From NCBI GenBank assembly GCA_003725745.1, contig RHDP01000001.1, forward strand, positions 737,001-801,000: DNA of 64,000 nucleotides. The letters run 5' to 3'. The position numbers and the translations under genes were made by a program. This DNA is from Streptomyces sp. I6. GTDB taxonomy: Bacteria; Actinomycetota; Actinomycetes; Streptomycetales; Streptomycetaceae. This document shows positions 18,269-28,976 of the stretch, piece by piece. Every line of letters starts with the position of its first letter. The stretch's first letter is position 1. The notes beneath the pieces were generated by a model that ran no database searches, had not been told where the DNA came from, and saw nothing but the letters and a program-made list of their open reading frames with translations.

Positions 18269-18339
18269 CTTTGCGCACCTGCGAATGATCGTTGCGTGCT
18301 GGGGTCGACCGCGGAAGAACGTTGCACCGTCGCGCAAAG
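18269..18339. promoter_or_regulatory. Candidate Lrp operator upstream of the permease
   Basis: CGTTGCGTGC (18290-18299) and CGTTGCACC (18320-18328) repeat the pair seen before davA. They are flanked by an inverted repeat CTTTGCGC (18269-18276) / GCGCAAAG (18332-18339). The region is 180-250 bp upstream of the permease start and close to the end of the conservon. Regulatory role inferred from sharing. Confidence 0.6.
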
Positions 18340-18343
18340 GTGT

Positions 18344-18712
18344 TCAGATCTCACGCAGGCGGTCGGCTATCTCCCTCAGCAGGGACGGGTCGTGCCCGCC
18401 CCGGGGCGCGGGCGGCTCGGAGACCCGCACCAGACCCGACTCGGCGAGGTCGGCGAGGAGGACCCGGACGACCGCGAGGGGCATGTCGGCGTCCGCCGCG
18501 ACCTCGGCGACCGGCCGGGGTTCCCGGCGCACCAGCTCCAGCAGTGCGGTGCGGGCATGGTCGAGCCGAGGGTCCGGCTTGTCCGTTTCGACGGCCTTGA
18601 CCTGCGACATCAGGCCGATGTGGTGCTCTGCTGCGGGACGGGTCCGGCCACGGGTGACGGTGTACGGCCGCACCATCGGCCCGGTCTCGTCCTCGTACCA
18701 GTGATCGTTCAC
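18344..18712 (-). CDS. DUF742 protein (conservon component C)
   Basis: 122 residues with the DUF742 pattern: MVRPYTVTRGRTRPA near the N-terminus, HARTALLELVRREPRPVAEVA in the middle, and a winged-helix-like C-terminal half (LAVVRVLLADLAESGLVRV). DUF742 proteins are the third gene (cvnC) of Streptomyces conservons, membrane-associated signalling operons. It follows the roadblock gene by 4 bp. The expected GTPase gene (cvnD) is absent downstream. Confidence 0.88.
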   Translation of the reverse strand: MNDHWYEDETGPMVRPYTVTRGRTRPAAEHHIGLMSQVKAVETDKPDPRLDHARTALLELVRREPRPVAEVAADADMPLAVVRVLLADLAESGLVRVSEPPAPRGGHDPSLLREIADRLREI

Positions 18713-18716
18713 GGGA

Positions 18717-19157
18717 CTACGCGTCGGGTGCCTCGTCCGCCGCCCTCTCGGGGACCGTCATGTGCCGGCCGACGCGCTTCACGAGCAGCGCCATCTCGTG
18801 GGCGAGCTGCCCGACGTCGGTCTCGGCGCCGCTGAGCACCGCGAGGCGGCTGCCGCCGCCGGCCGGGGTGATGAAGAGATAGGCGTCGTCCAGCATGACC
18901 ATCGTCTGGCGGATCTTCCCGGCCGCGAATCGGGAGCCGGCCTCGCCGGCGAGGCTGTGGAAGCCCGCGCACACGGCGGCGAGATGCTCCGCGTCCCGCT
19001 GCGGCATGCCCCGGGAGGCGCAGGTGACCAGGCCGTCCGCGGTGAGCAGGACGGCCTGCCGGACGTGGTCGGTCCGCTCCAGCAGGTCGTCGAGCAGCCA
19101 GCCGAGTCCGCTCGCGGCGGTACGCCCGGCCTCTCTGTCGTACGGCTCAGCCATCAT
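18717..19157 (-). CDS. Roadblock/LC7-domain protein (conservon component B)
   Basis: 146 residues forming a roadblock/LC7 fold: GLGWLLDDLLERTDHVRQAV, LLTADGLVTCASRGMP and LFITPAGGGSRLAVL. In conservons (cvnB) these act as partners or activators of a small GTPase at the membrane. Two adjacent ATG codons occur at the start (19152-19157); the first is used here. It overlaps the end of the sensor gene by 11 bp, implying coupled translation. Confidence 0.88.
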   Translation of the reverse strand: MMAEPYDREAGRTAASGLGWLLDDLLERTDHVRQAVLLTADGLVTCASRGMPQRDAEHLAAVCAGFHSLAGEAGSRFAAGKIRQTMVMLDDAYLFITPAGGGSRLAVLSGAETDVGQLAHEMALLVKRVGRHMTVPERAADEAPDA

Positions 19158-21765
19158 CGCGCGTCCCTTCGTCGTTCGTGGTCCCCGGCCGGTCCCCCGG
19201 CACGCTCCCGGGCGGATGGCCCCCGGCCCGTCGGCTCTCGCTGCGGCCGCCCTCGCGCCGACCGCTACCGCCCGGCTCGCCGCTCCATCCGTGCTTGCCC
19301 GGCTCGCCACTTCGTCCCCGCTCGAGTCCTCGCTGGAAGGCCCCGAAGACGGCCCGCATCTCCTCGGCACTGACCTCCCGGTCCACCGGTCCGGACTCGT
19401 CCTGGCCCGGTCCGGGAGGTGGCTCACGCAGCGGCGCGGCGAGGGACGCCTGCCGGATCCGGGTGGGCAGGGGCCGAGGCACCGCGGTGTCCGCGGACGG
19501 CTCTGCACCACCGGGCCGGGGTGCGGGGCCCGCCCCGGCCCCCGGCTGAGCGGGTTCGTCCCACTGCGGCGGGCCGGAGAGCGGTGCGGGCTCCTCGGGG
19601 GTCCGTTCCGCTCCGGAGGCGGTTGCGCGGACGGTCCTCGGCTCCTCTGCCGCGGGGAGCACCGCCCGGCCCGCGGCGGCCGCCTCGCGCTCCCCGTCCG
19701 GGGCGGAGGACGGGGCCGGTATCCGGACCGGCTTCGGGTCCGGGGCCGGGGCCGGGGCCGGCTTCGGGTTCGGCTTCGGAACCGGCTTCGGGTCCGGGTT
19801 CGGAACCGGCTTCGGGTCCGGGTTCGGAACCGGGTTCGGGTCCGCCGGGGTGATGATCGCGTTCGGCAGCAGCACCACCGCGGTGGTCCCCCCGTAGGGG
19901 GAGCGGGTGAGGGTGACGGTGATGCGGTGCCGGGCGGCGAGACGGCCCACGATGTACAGGCCGAGACGATCGTCCTGGACCGGGTCGAAGTCACCCGGCC
20001 GCGACAGGGTGCGGTGGGCCTGGGCGAGTTCGTCGCCGTCCAGGCCGAGGCCGCGGTCGTCGATCTCCAGCACGAAGCCGTTGCGGGCCTCACTCGTACG
20101 CATCGTCACCTGGGTGTGCGGCGGGGAGAAGGCGGCGGCGTTCTCGACCAGCTCGGCGACCAGATGCACCACGTCCGCCACGGCGTCCGCGCCGACGCGC
20201 ACCGCGGGCATCGGGGGCACCACGATCCGGGTGTAGTCCTCGATCTCGCCGACCGCTGCCGCCACCACGTCCACGAGCGGCACCGGCGTGCGCCACCGCC
20301 GTCCGGGCGCCGCGCCGGAGAGGATGATCAGGCCCTCGGCGTGGCGCCGCATCCGGGTCGTCAGATGGTCGATCCGGAAGAGCTCACCGAGCGTGTCGGG
20401 GTCCGTCGTCCGCCGCTCCAGGGTGTCGACGAGCTTCGCCTGCCGGTGCACCAGCGCCTGGTTCCGCCGTGCGATGTTCAGCAGCACGGCGAAGACGCCG
20501 CGCCGCAGGGTGGCCTGCTTCACCGCCGCTTCGACGGCCGCCCGGCGCGCCGCGTTGAGGGCCGTTCCCACCTGGGCGATCTCGTCGGGTGCACCGTCCC
20601 CGTCGGCGAAGTCCAGCGGCGGCGCCGCGGCGGCCGGGTCGACGTCCTCGCCCGCGCCGAGCCGTTCCATCACCTCGGGCAGCCGCCGGGTGGCGAGGAC
20701 GTCCGCCGCGTCCCGCAGCTCCTCGAGCCGTCCCGCGATCCGCCGGCCGGCGCTCACCGACAGCCACACGGAGAGACCGGCGGCGGCGAGACCGGCGAGT
20801 CCGACGACGGCCGCCTCGACCATCTCGCGGTAGGCGAAGGCGCGTCCGCGCTCGGCCGCGTTCAGGGCCGACTCGGTGCACAGCAGCATGTACCGACGCA
20901 CCGCGCGGTCCGTGGTGGTCCGCCACGACGCGTCCGCCACGGCCCGGCCCGCCTTCTCCGCACCGGCCCGCAGCAGCGCGTCCTCTCCCTCGGTCAGCGC
21001 CCGGTACTCGGCGCCCCGCTGGAAGTCGGTGAAGAGCTTCCGGGAATCGGGCGGCAGAGCGGGGACGTAGGTGCGGTGGAAGACGCGCCGGTCCTCGATG
21101 GCCGCGGTGAGCGCGTCGTACTGGGTGTCGGTGACGACCCCGGCGGCCCGTGCCCCTGCGACGAGGGCGTCCTCGCGGGAGACGAACTCCCGCACGCGCA
21201 CCAGCTCCACCACGACCTGCGCCTCGCGAGCGAGCTGTCCGGCCTGCAACGCGGTGAGCTGGGACTGGACGTCGAAGGTCGGCTCGACGATCACCGTGTA
21301 GGCCTCCACGGCCTGGCCCCAGGACAGCCGGCGCTCGACCACCCGGTCCCGCAGGTCCTCGAGCCCCGAGGCGGCCCGGACCATCGCGTCCAGGGACTCC
21401 CGCTGCCGGCCGGTGAGGTCCTCTCGCCGGTCCTGGTCGCCGACGGCGTCGAGCATGGCCTGCACGGCCCGGTCGGTCGAACGCTGCTGGGCCAGCAGCG
21501 CGGCGGCGTCGGCCGCCCCGGCGTTGCGCTCGCCCGCGCCCAGATAGGCGGCCGCGAGCCGGCGTTCGATCTGGATCTGCCCGACGGCCGTGTCGACCGG
21601 GGTGCCGAACGTCTCGTACACGCTCTGGAGCCGGATCAGGGCCCGCAGATCCCCCGTCACGGACACCATGGCGAAGCTCCACAGCGCCAGCAGCGCCACG
21701 GCGGGCACCAGGGTGAGGCCCACGATCCGGCCGCGGATCGTGGGAGGGCGCAGTCGCCGGCGCAT
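19147..21765 (-). CDS. Nitrate/nitrite-sensing-domain histidine-kinase-like protein (conservon component A)
   Basis: 872 residues. Membrane segments are near residues 12-35 and 310-335. The extracytoplasmic region between them resembles the nitrate/nitrite sensor domain. A HAMP-like stretch follows, then an ATPase-type C-terminal domain with NAAAFSPPHTQVTM (N box) and DRGLGLDGDEL (G1 box). The long low-complexity tail contains Pro-Lys-Asp repeats (unit like NPDPKPVP). ATG at 21763-21765 with GGGGGGAG upstream. As in other CvnA proteins, I see no clear H box, so autophosphorylation is uncertain. Confidence 0.85.
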   Translation of the reverse strand: MRRRLRPPTIRGRIVGLTLVPAVALLALWSFAMVSVTGDLRALIRLQSVYETFGTPVDTAVGQIQIERRLAAAYLGAGERNAGAADAAALLAQQRSTDRAVQAMLDAVGDQDRREDLTGRQRESLDAMVRAASGLEDLRDRVVERRLSWGQAVEAYTVIVEPTFDVQSQLTALQAGQLAREAQVVVELVRVREFVSREDALVAGARAAGVVTDTQYDALTAAIEDRRVFHRTYVPALPPDSRKLFTDFQRGAEYRALTEGEDALLRAGAEKAGRAVADASWRTTTDRAVRRYMLLCTESALNAAERGRAFAYREMVEAAVVGLAGLAAAGLSVWLSVSAGRRIAGRLEELRDAADVLATRRLPEVMERLGAGEDVDPAAAAPPLDFADGDGAPDEIAQVGTALNAARRAAVEAAVKQATLRRGVFAVLLNIARRNQALVHRQAKLVDTLERRTTDPDTLGELFRIDHLTTRMRRHAEGLIILSGAAPGRRWRTPVPLVDVVAAAVGEIEDYTRIVVPPMPAVRVGADAVADVVHLVAELVENAAAFSPPHTQVTMRTSEARNGFVLEIDDRGLGLDGDELAQAHRTLSRPGDFDPVQDDRLGLYIVGRLAARHRITVTLTRSPYGGTTAVVLLPNAIITPADPNPVPNPDPKPVPNPDPKPVPKPNPKPAPAPAPDPKPVRIPAPSSAPDGEREAAAAGRAVLPAAEEPRTVRATASGAERTPEEPAPLSGPPQWDEPAQPGAGAGPAPRPGGAEPSADTAVPRPLPTRIRQASLAAPLREPPPGPGQDESGPVDREVSAEEMRAVFGAFQRGLERGRSGEPGKHGWSGEPGGSGRREGGRSESRRAGGHPPGSVPGDRPGTTNDEGTRDDG

Positions 21766-22144
21766 GGGCTCCCCCCTGGACGTTCGGGACGTACGGCCAG
21801 CGGGGGTACTACCGCCGGGTAGGGCAGAAGCTACGCGATCCGCAACTGGCCGCGCAATGCTGCCGCCGGTAATGCCGCGTCCTGCGCGGCGCGGCGGACC
21901 GGGTCCGGGGCCGGCCGCCGGCGCCGTCACGGGCGCTTGACGGCCGACGGCAACGGGCCGCGGGCCGCGGGCCGCGGGGCCGCAGGGGCAGCGGCGAGGC
22001 GGCGATCACCGTCCGCGGCCACCGACGGGCGCACCCGGCGGACACGGACCGCACCGGCAGTGACCGGACGGCGCACACCCTTCGTCCCGCGCGGGTAGGA
22101 GTCGGGTCCCGCACACGATCCCGCACCCGACGGACGGAGGCGCC
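21766..22144. other. Intergenic region with GC-rich repeats
   Basis: 379 bp between the divergent conservon sensor and GDSL hydrolase genes. It has tandem GGGCCGC units at about 21955-21983 and must contain both promoters, but no boxes could be assigned. No gene seen. Confidence 0.6.
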
Positions 22145-23238
22145 ATGACGCCGGACCCGAACTGGCTCAACCCCGGACCGTTCCTGCGCGGGGTGGCCTG
22201 GCTCGACGCCGGGCGACCGGTGCGGGCCGATCCCGGCGATCTGGCCCGGCTGCCGTGGGACACCAGGGAACGCGCCGCGCTCCCCGTCGGCGTACGGCTG
22301 GAGTTCACGGCCCCCGACGGCGCCCGGGCGGTCGAACTGCGCTACCGGGCCAGGGTGCCCCGCCCCACCGACGCGCTGCGCGACCTGGCGCACTGCTTCG
22401 CGCTGTGGCACGGCGGCCGCTGTGCGGCCGAGTCGTTCACCGAGCCGGCGGAGGAGGCGGTGGTCACCATCCCCCTGCCGCCCGGACCGGGGCCGTTCAC
22501 CGTCCACCCTCCCGAGTCCCAGGCGCCGGTGGTCCTCGGGGTGCGCGGGGTGGGCGGCCGGGTGGTCCCCGCGCCGCGACGGCCCCGCTGGCTGGTCCAC
22601 GGCGACTCGATCACCGAGGGCTGGTGGTCCACCCGGCCCGCGCACGCCTGGCCGTCGGCCGCCGGCCGGGCCCTCGGCCTGGACTGCGTCAACCTCGGCT
22701 ACGCCGGCTCGGCCCGGGGCGACCTCGCGACCGCGCAGCAGCTCGCCTCGCTCCCCGCCGACCTGCTGACCCTGGCCTTCGGCACCAACTGCTGGTCGGG
22801 CGTGCCCTGCTCCGCCCCCTGCTGTACGAGACGACCCGTGCCTTCGTCTCCCTCGTCCGGCAGGGGCATCCGGAGGTGCCCCTGCTGGTGGTCTCGCCCG
22901 TCCTGCGCCCGGACGCCGAGACGACGCGCAACGCGCTGGGTGCGACGCTGCGGGACCTCCGGACGGCGATGGAGGAGGCGGCCCGGGACCTCGCCGCCTC
23001 CGGTGACACCCGGCTGGCCCTGCTGCCCGGTGCGGGTCTGCTCGCGGCCGACGACCTGGCGGACGGCCTGCATCCGAACGACAGGGGCCACGCCCGGATC
23101 GCCGCGGCGGTGGCCGGAGCCGTGGGCAGGTACGGCTTCGCCGCCTCCCCGGCAGCCACGGGCGCGGTGGACGCGGTGGACGCGGTGGACGTCCCCGCGG
23201 ACACGACGCACCGGACTTCCCCGCGCCCGGCTCCATGA
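22145..23238 (+). CDS. GDSL/SGNH-family hydrolase (one apparent frameshift)
   Basis: An N-terminal beta-rich domain (about residues 1-150) precedes an SGNH hydrolase domain with block I WLVHGDSITEGW, an NLGYAGSARGD glycine block, FGTNCW with the block III Asn, and the Asp-His end in DGLHPNDRGH. The frame breaks at the CCCCC run at 22815-22819. One base gives a SAPLLYETTRAF junction and 364 residues. A VDAVDAVD repeat is at the C-terminus. Probably an esterase or acetylesterase; substrate unknown. No signal peptide visible. Confidence 0.83.
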
Positions 23239-23353
23239 GCGGCGCGCGGCCGTGCCCGGGCCGAACGCCCGCCACCGGAAGCCGCCCGGCCCTTCGAGGA
23301 GACCGGCCGCGGCCCCTGAGGGGGCTCCTCGGAGCCGGCCTTCCGGCGAGCAG

Positions 23354-23397
23354 ACCGGCCGCGGCCCCGGGGGACGCTCCCCGGGGCCGCGGCCGGT
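23354..23397. terminator. Bidirectional hairpin between GDSL gene and guaB1
   Basis: A stem of about 20 bp (left arm 23354-23374, right arm 23378-23397) between convergent genes. The left arm has one extra G in a G run, possibly another homopolymer miscount in the opposite arm. A shorter copy of the left arm also occurs at about 23303-23317. Confidence 0.75.
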
Positions 23398-23440
23398 GGT
23401 GTGCGATGCGCGACCGGACGGGCCGGTCGGACCGCGTCCG

Positions 23441-24988
<1,548 letters not shown>

Positions 24989-25351
24989 TCATCCAGGACC
25001 GCCGGACGCCCTCTCGTCGGATCCTCCAAGGTCGAGCAGTACGGCGAGCTGCCCGGGCATGGTGTCGACTGCGTGGCCGAAGACTTCCTGGGCCAGCCGC
25101 CATTCCCCGGGCTGCGCGGCGGCGTACTCCTGCCACCGGCGGACGAGGACGAGGGTGCCCTCCTCACCGGGGAGGTCGGTGAGGCAGTCGGCGAGGGCGT
25201 CCCAGTTCCGGCCGAACCAGGCCGGGAGACCGAGGCCGGCGGCGCAGCGCTCCATGAAGGTCTGCTTGTCGGTGACGCCGTGGAGGTCGAGCACGGTGAT
25301 GTTCCGCCCCGGGGTGGCGCCGAACAGTGCGGCGAGGGGACCGTTTCTCAT
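24989..25351 (-). CDS. Barstar-family ribonuclease inhibitor
   Basis: 120 residues. The barstar core is recognisable, with AWFGRNWDALADCLTDL matching the RNase-binding helix, whose Asp residues (the two in WDALADC) contact the barnase active site. It starts four bases inside the end of an RNase Sa-like gene (ATGA overlap), so it is translated with that enzyme. Role: cytoplasmic protection from the ribonuclease, inferred from family and linkage. Confidence 0.9.
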   Translation of the reverse strand: MRNGPLAALFGATPGRNITVLDLHGVTDKQTFMERCAAGLGLPAWFGRNWDALADCLTDLPGEEGTLVLVRRWQEYAAAQPGEWRLAQEVFGHAVDTMPGQLAVLLDLGGSDERASGGPG

Positions 25352-25749
25352 CGGAGTACCACCCTGAACGTCTGGTAGTGGTCGTCGGTGTAGTAGACCT
25401 CCCCCTCCCGGCCCGTGACGATGCGGCGTGCGCCGCGGTCGCGCTCGCCCGGCGTGGGCACGGTGTACTCCCGGTAGTAGCCCCGCTCCCGGTCGGGCAG
25501 CATCCCCTCGAGGTTGCCGAAGGCACTGCCGTCCTTCCGGTACGGGAAGGGGCCGCCGTCGTCGATCAGCCGCAGGGTTCGGCGTGCCTCCCGCGGCAGG
25601 TCGAAGGTGCGGACGGTGGCGAGGGCGGCGGGTACCGAGGCGGCGGGGCTGTGCCCGGTACCGGCGCCGCCGCCCGGGCAGCCGGTCAGCAGCAGGGCGG
25701 TGAGGGCCGAGAGCAGCACGAGCAGGAGCCGCGAGGACCGGTTCAGCAT
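25348..25749 (-). CDS. Guanyl-specific ribonuclease Sa-like lipoprotein
   Basis: 133 residues. The signal peptide ends in a lipobox (LLTGC, Cys24), and the microbial N1/T1 ribonuclease domain spans about 45-133. Against RNase Sa the catalytic Glu (REYTV), Arg (GARR) and His (DDHYQTF) are all present, as is the GGPFPYRKDG substrate loop, so it should be active. Unlike secreted RNase Sa it appears lipid-anchored outside the membrane. The barstar gene overlaps by 4 bp. Confidence 0.88.
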   Translation of the reverse strand: MLNRSSRLLLVLLSALTALLLTGCPGGGAGTGHSPAASVPAALATVRTFDLPREARRTLRLIDDGGPFPYRKDGSAFGNLEGMLPDRERGYYREYTVPTPGERDRGARRIVTGREGEVYYTDDHYQTFRVVLR

Positions 25750-26376
25750 GCCGCCGATGCTGTCACGCACGGGCGGCGAAGCCGGTGAGGAGCGCCCGGC
25801 GTGGGAAGGGAACGCCCGTGCAGCGCGGTGACGGGGGCGGCGGGCGCGGCGGGCGAGGTCGCGTGGGCGGGCGCAGCGGGATCCCGGGCCGGCCGGGCTC
25901 GACGCGGAGACCCACACTCAGCCCGCCCGAGGAGCCCTCGGCGTCGCTCCAGTCCGGGCGGGCGGCACCGACGTCGCCCGGGACGGGGGTGCTCCCGCGC
26001 CGCCCGGCCGTTCCCGCCGTGAGTTCCCGGCCCGTCCTGCCGAGGGGCCCTGGCACGTGCCGCCACCCGTGCGGCCGATACGTTCCGCATTCCCCGCCGG
26101 CGTCCGCCCGGATGGACGACGCCGGCACGGCCGGCCCCTGCATCGGCGGGCACGCGCGACCGGCCGCCGGCGGTTCGCCCGCACGGGCCCCGGCCCGGCG
26201 CAGTCGTCGACCGCGCCGACCGGCCCGCAGTCGCGGCCTCCGCGGGCCGCCAGTGGGTGCTTCCCCACACCCGGCCCGGAACACGGCCCCGGGAGCCGGC
26301 CCGGGACAACGGCCCGGCTCCCGCCGGGCCCCCGCCGTGACCGCGCACGGCAGCCGGGCCCGATCCGCGCCGGCGG
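25750..26376. other. 627-bp gene-free stretch
   Basis: Very GC-rich. Open frames exist on both strands, but their translations are Pro/Arg/Gly-rich low complexity without recognisable domains or convincing ribosome sites. It contains the promoter side of the RNase gene and the 3' flank of the SorC regulator. Confidence 0.6.
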
Positions 26377-27399
26377 TCAGTGGTCCGGGTCGGCCCGCTC
26401 CAGTGCCGGGCGCGGCGCGGGGCGGGACTCCGTGAGGAGGTAGTCCGCCGCCGACGTGTCCGTCACCAGGCTGGTCACCAGACCGGACCGGAGCACCGCC
26501 CCGATCGCCGCCGCCTTGCGCTGGCCCCCGGCGATGGCGACCACCTCGGGAATGCGGCGCAGCCGGTCGGCCTCGACGGTGATGCAGCGTTCGCCGAGGT
26601 CGCGGCCGACGCGTCTGCCGTCGGCGTCGAACAGGTGGGCGGACATCTCGGCCGCGACGCCGAGCGAGGCGTAGTGCGCCCGCTCCTCGTCACTCAGCAT
26701 GTCGTGCACCGTCGAGATACCGGGCTCCCACGAGCCGATCGAGACACAGGCGACCGTGACCTTGTCGAAGTACTCGAAGGCCCGGGCGATGCCCGTCTGG
26801 TTCCGCAGCGCGGCGGCCGTGGCCGGGTCCGGCAGCAGCATCGGCGCGTAGATCGGGTGCGCCTCCCCGCCGGACACCTGCGCGGCACGCCGCACCGCCT
26901 CCACCGAGCCGCGCTCCGCGGTCCCGGCGTCGTACACCCCCGTGAGCTGGACGACCGTGCAGGGCGGCAGCCGGTCGAGCGCGGCCGCCATATGGATCGT
27001 GGAGCGGCCCCAGGCCAGCCCCAGCACGTCCCCCTCGGTGACCAGCTCACCGAGGAGATCCGCCGCGACCTCCCCGAGGTTCTCCGGGTCGGGCGACTCG
27101 TCCACGCCCTCGGACGGCGACTCCACGACGACCGCGTGCCGCAGTCCGTAGCGGGCGCGGAGCGCGTCGGAGCGCTCCGCGTCCAGTTCGGCCGGGACGC
27201 GGATCTCGATCCGCACGAGGTCGCGCTCGAGCGCGGTCTCCAGGACCCGGGCCACCTTGAAGCGGCTGACGCCGAACTCCTCCGCGATCTGGATCTTGGA
27301 CTTGCCCTCGAGATAGAAGCGCCGGGCCATCGCCGCCGCCTGCACCAGCTCCGCGGGTCCCATCCGCAGGGCCGACCGTCCCGCCGACATAGCAGACAC
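26377..27399 (-). CDS. SorC-family sugar-binding transcriptional regulator
   Basis: 340 residues. A helix-turn-helix at about residues 20-55 (YLEGKSKIQIAEEFGVSRFK) is followed by a SorC/DeoR-type sugar-phosphate-binding domain (GLAWGRSTIHMAAAL; VVAIAGGQRKAAAIGAVLRSG), where LAWG and AGG are the ligand-loop motifs. The GTG at 27397-27399 is chosen because GAGGAG lies six bases upstream; a GTG at 27421-27423 is also in frame. It follows rpe by about 100 bp, suggesting sensing of a pentose-pathway sugar phosphate (inference). Confidence 0.85.
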   Translation of the reverse strand: MSAMSAGRSALRMGPAELVQAAAMARRFYLEGKSKIQIAEEFGVSRFKVARVLETALERDLVRIEIRVPAELDAERSDALRARYGLRHAVVVESPSEGVDESPDPENLGEVAADLLGELVTEGDVLGLAWGRSTIHMAAALDRLPPCTVVQLTGVYDAGTAERGSVEAVRRAAQVSGGEAHPIYAPMLLPDPATAAALRNQTGIARAFEYFDKVTVACVSIGSWEPGISTVHDMLSDEERAHYASLGVAAEMSAHLFDADGRRVGRDLGERCITVEADRLRRIPEVVAIAGGQRKAAAIGAVLRSGLVTSLVTDTSAADYLLTESRPAPRPALERADPDH

Positions 27400-27498
27400 C
27401 GCGTTCTCCTCACTGCTGTTCACACTCCGGAACCGCCATCCTGACAGATCCGGGTGTTGGTGATCAGCCCGGTAGGGCTCCGTTCACCGAGCCGTGGC

Positions 27499-28182
27499 TC
27501 AGTGGTTGCACGCCCAGGGTGCCGACGCGATCGTCCGGTCGGCCTGCTCGCGCAGGGTCCGGACGGCCTGCGCCGGGTCCTCGGCCCCGTAGACCGCGGA
27601 TCCGGCCACGAACACGTCGGCGCCCGCCTCGGCGCATCGCTCGATCGTGGACTCGGAGACGCCGCCGTCGACCTGGAGCCACAGCTCCAGGCCGTGCTTG
27701 TTGATGAGCTCCCTGGTACGGCGGATCTTGGGGAGCATGATGTCGAGGAACGCCTGGCCGCCGAAGCCCGGCTCCACGGTCATGACCAGCAGCATGTCGA
27801 GCTCGGGGAGCAGGTCCTCGTACGGCTCGACGGGGGTGGCGGGCTTGAGCGCCATGGCGGCGCGCGCGCCCTTGGCCCGGATCTCCCGCGCGAGCCGCAC
27901 CGGTGCCGCGGCGGCCTCCGCGTGGAAGGTGACGGACCCCGCGCCGGCCTCCACGTACTGCGGGGCCCAGCGGTCCGGGTCCTCCATCATGAGATGGCAG
28001 TCCAGCGGGGTGTCCGTCGCCCGGCTCAGCGACTCGACGACCGGCACGCCCAGCGTCAGATTGGGCACGAAGTGGTTGTCCATGACATCGACGTGGAGCC
28101 AGTCGGCGCCTTCGACGGCCTTCGCCTCCTCGGCGAGCCGGGCGAAGTCGGCGGACAGGATGCTGGGGTTGATCTGGGCCAT
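27499..28182 (-). CDS. rpe: Ribulose-phosphate 3-epimerase
   Basis: Interconverts ribulose 5-phosphate and xylulose 5-phosphate in the pentose phosphate pathway. 227-residue TIM barrel with [12 protein letters not shown] at the N-terminus, the metal-binding [14 protein letters not shown] (His, Asp) and HLMMEDP (His), [10 protein letters not shown], and VDGGV with the catalytic Asp. ATG at 28180-28182. Supplies or drains ribulose 5-phosphate, one of the RibBA substrates. Confidence 0.95.
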   Translation of the reverse strand: MAQINPSILSADFARLAEEAKAVEGADWLHVDVMDNHFVPNLTLGVPVVESLSRATDTPLDCHLMMEDPDRWAPQYVEAGAGSVTFHAEAAAAPVRLAREIRAKGARAAMALKPATPVEPYEDLLPELDMLLVMTVEPGFGGQAFLDIMLPKIRRTRELINKHGLELWLQVDGGVSESTIERCAEAGADVFVAGSAVYGAEDPAQAVRTLREQADRTIASAPWACNH

Positions 28183-28976
28183 GTGCCAAGACTGCCATGC
28201 TCCCGCGCACTTCTCGGCCCCGGAACCGGAGGAAGCCGCCCTTTCCTCGGCGCCGCCCGCTCCGCCGGGCACCCCAGTCACCACGAATCGGGCATTCAGC
28301 ACCGTCCGGTGCTTCCCTTCCGATGGTCCCCGTCCGGCGCCGTCCGGGCCGCCGGACGCTTCCGGCCGGGCCGCCGCCCGGCCGAGGTCACGCGGTCCGC
28401 CGGCACGGGAGGCACACGGCTCCCGGGTCCGGAGCCCCCGGAGCGGCGGGTGGATTCTCGTTTCCCGTGTCCACGGCGATGCCGTGGCCGCTCCTCGCGG
28501 CGACTCGTACCGTGCCCAGCCGCTCGGTCCCACGGCCGTGACCAGACCCCCGGGGGTGGTCACGGAGGCCGGTCTCCGTCCCGTCGCACGGCGCCCGGCG
28601 TGTGGCGGGACCGCTGCCGGTGTGCGCGGCCGCCAGGTCTCTCGCGACCGCCGGTGACCGGCGTTCCCCAACGGCCCGCACACGCAGGAGCAGCACCGAG
28701 GGCCACCAGCGGTACCCGTCGGCGACAGCCGTCCCCCATGGCCTGCGATGTGGAAAGCCCCGAACCCGCCCTCGCCGCCTGGACCTGCACGTGGTGATGT
28801 GCCGTGCAATGTGCACTGTTACCTGTGGGCCGTGCTGAGCTGCCCTGTGATGGGGAGTCGAACCCCGCGTTGCTCTTCACGCTGCCACAAGTGGGCCGGA
28901 GAACCGCCGGCCCTCGGTGTGTGCACGCTTCCGAAGCTGCTACCTGCTCCACATCGTTCCCAGCCTGCCGGACCAC
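28183..28976. other. 794-bp gene-free stretch containing a T-arm-like motif
   Basis: No coding sequence supported. The part near 28720-28970 is less GC-rich than its surroundings. At about 28850-28870 the minus strand reads GGGGTTCGACTCCCC, like a tRNA T arm, but no acceptor stem, D arm or anticodon arm can be placed around it. Confidence 0.55.

Noticed and set aside
25785-26435. Open frames in the gap between the RNase and SorC genes.
   Set aside because: Low-complexity Pro/Arg/Gly translations on both strands and no convincing start.
28845-28880. Possible tRNA gene on the minus strand (GTTCGA T-loop).
   Set aside because: No complementary acceptor stem, D arm or anticodon arm within tRNA distance.
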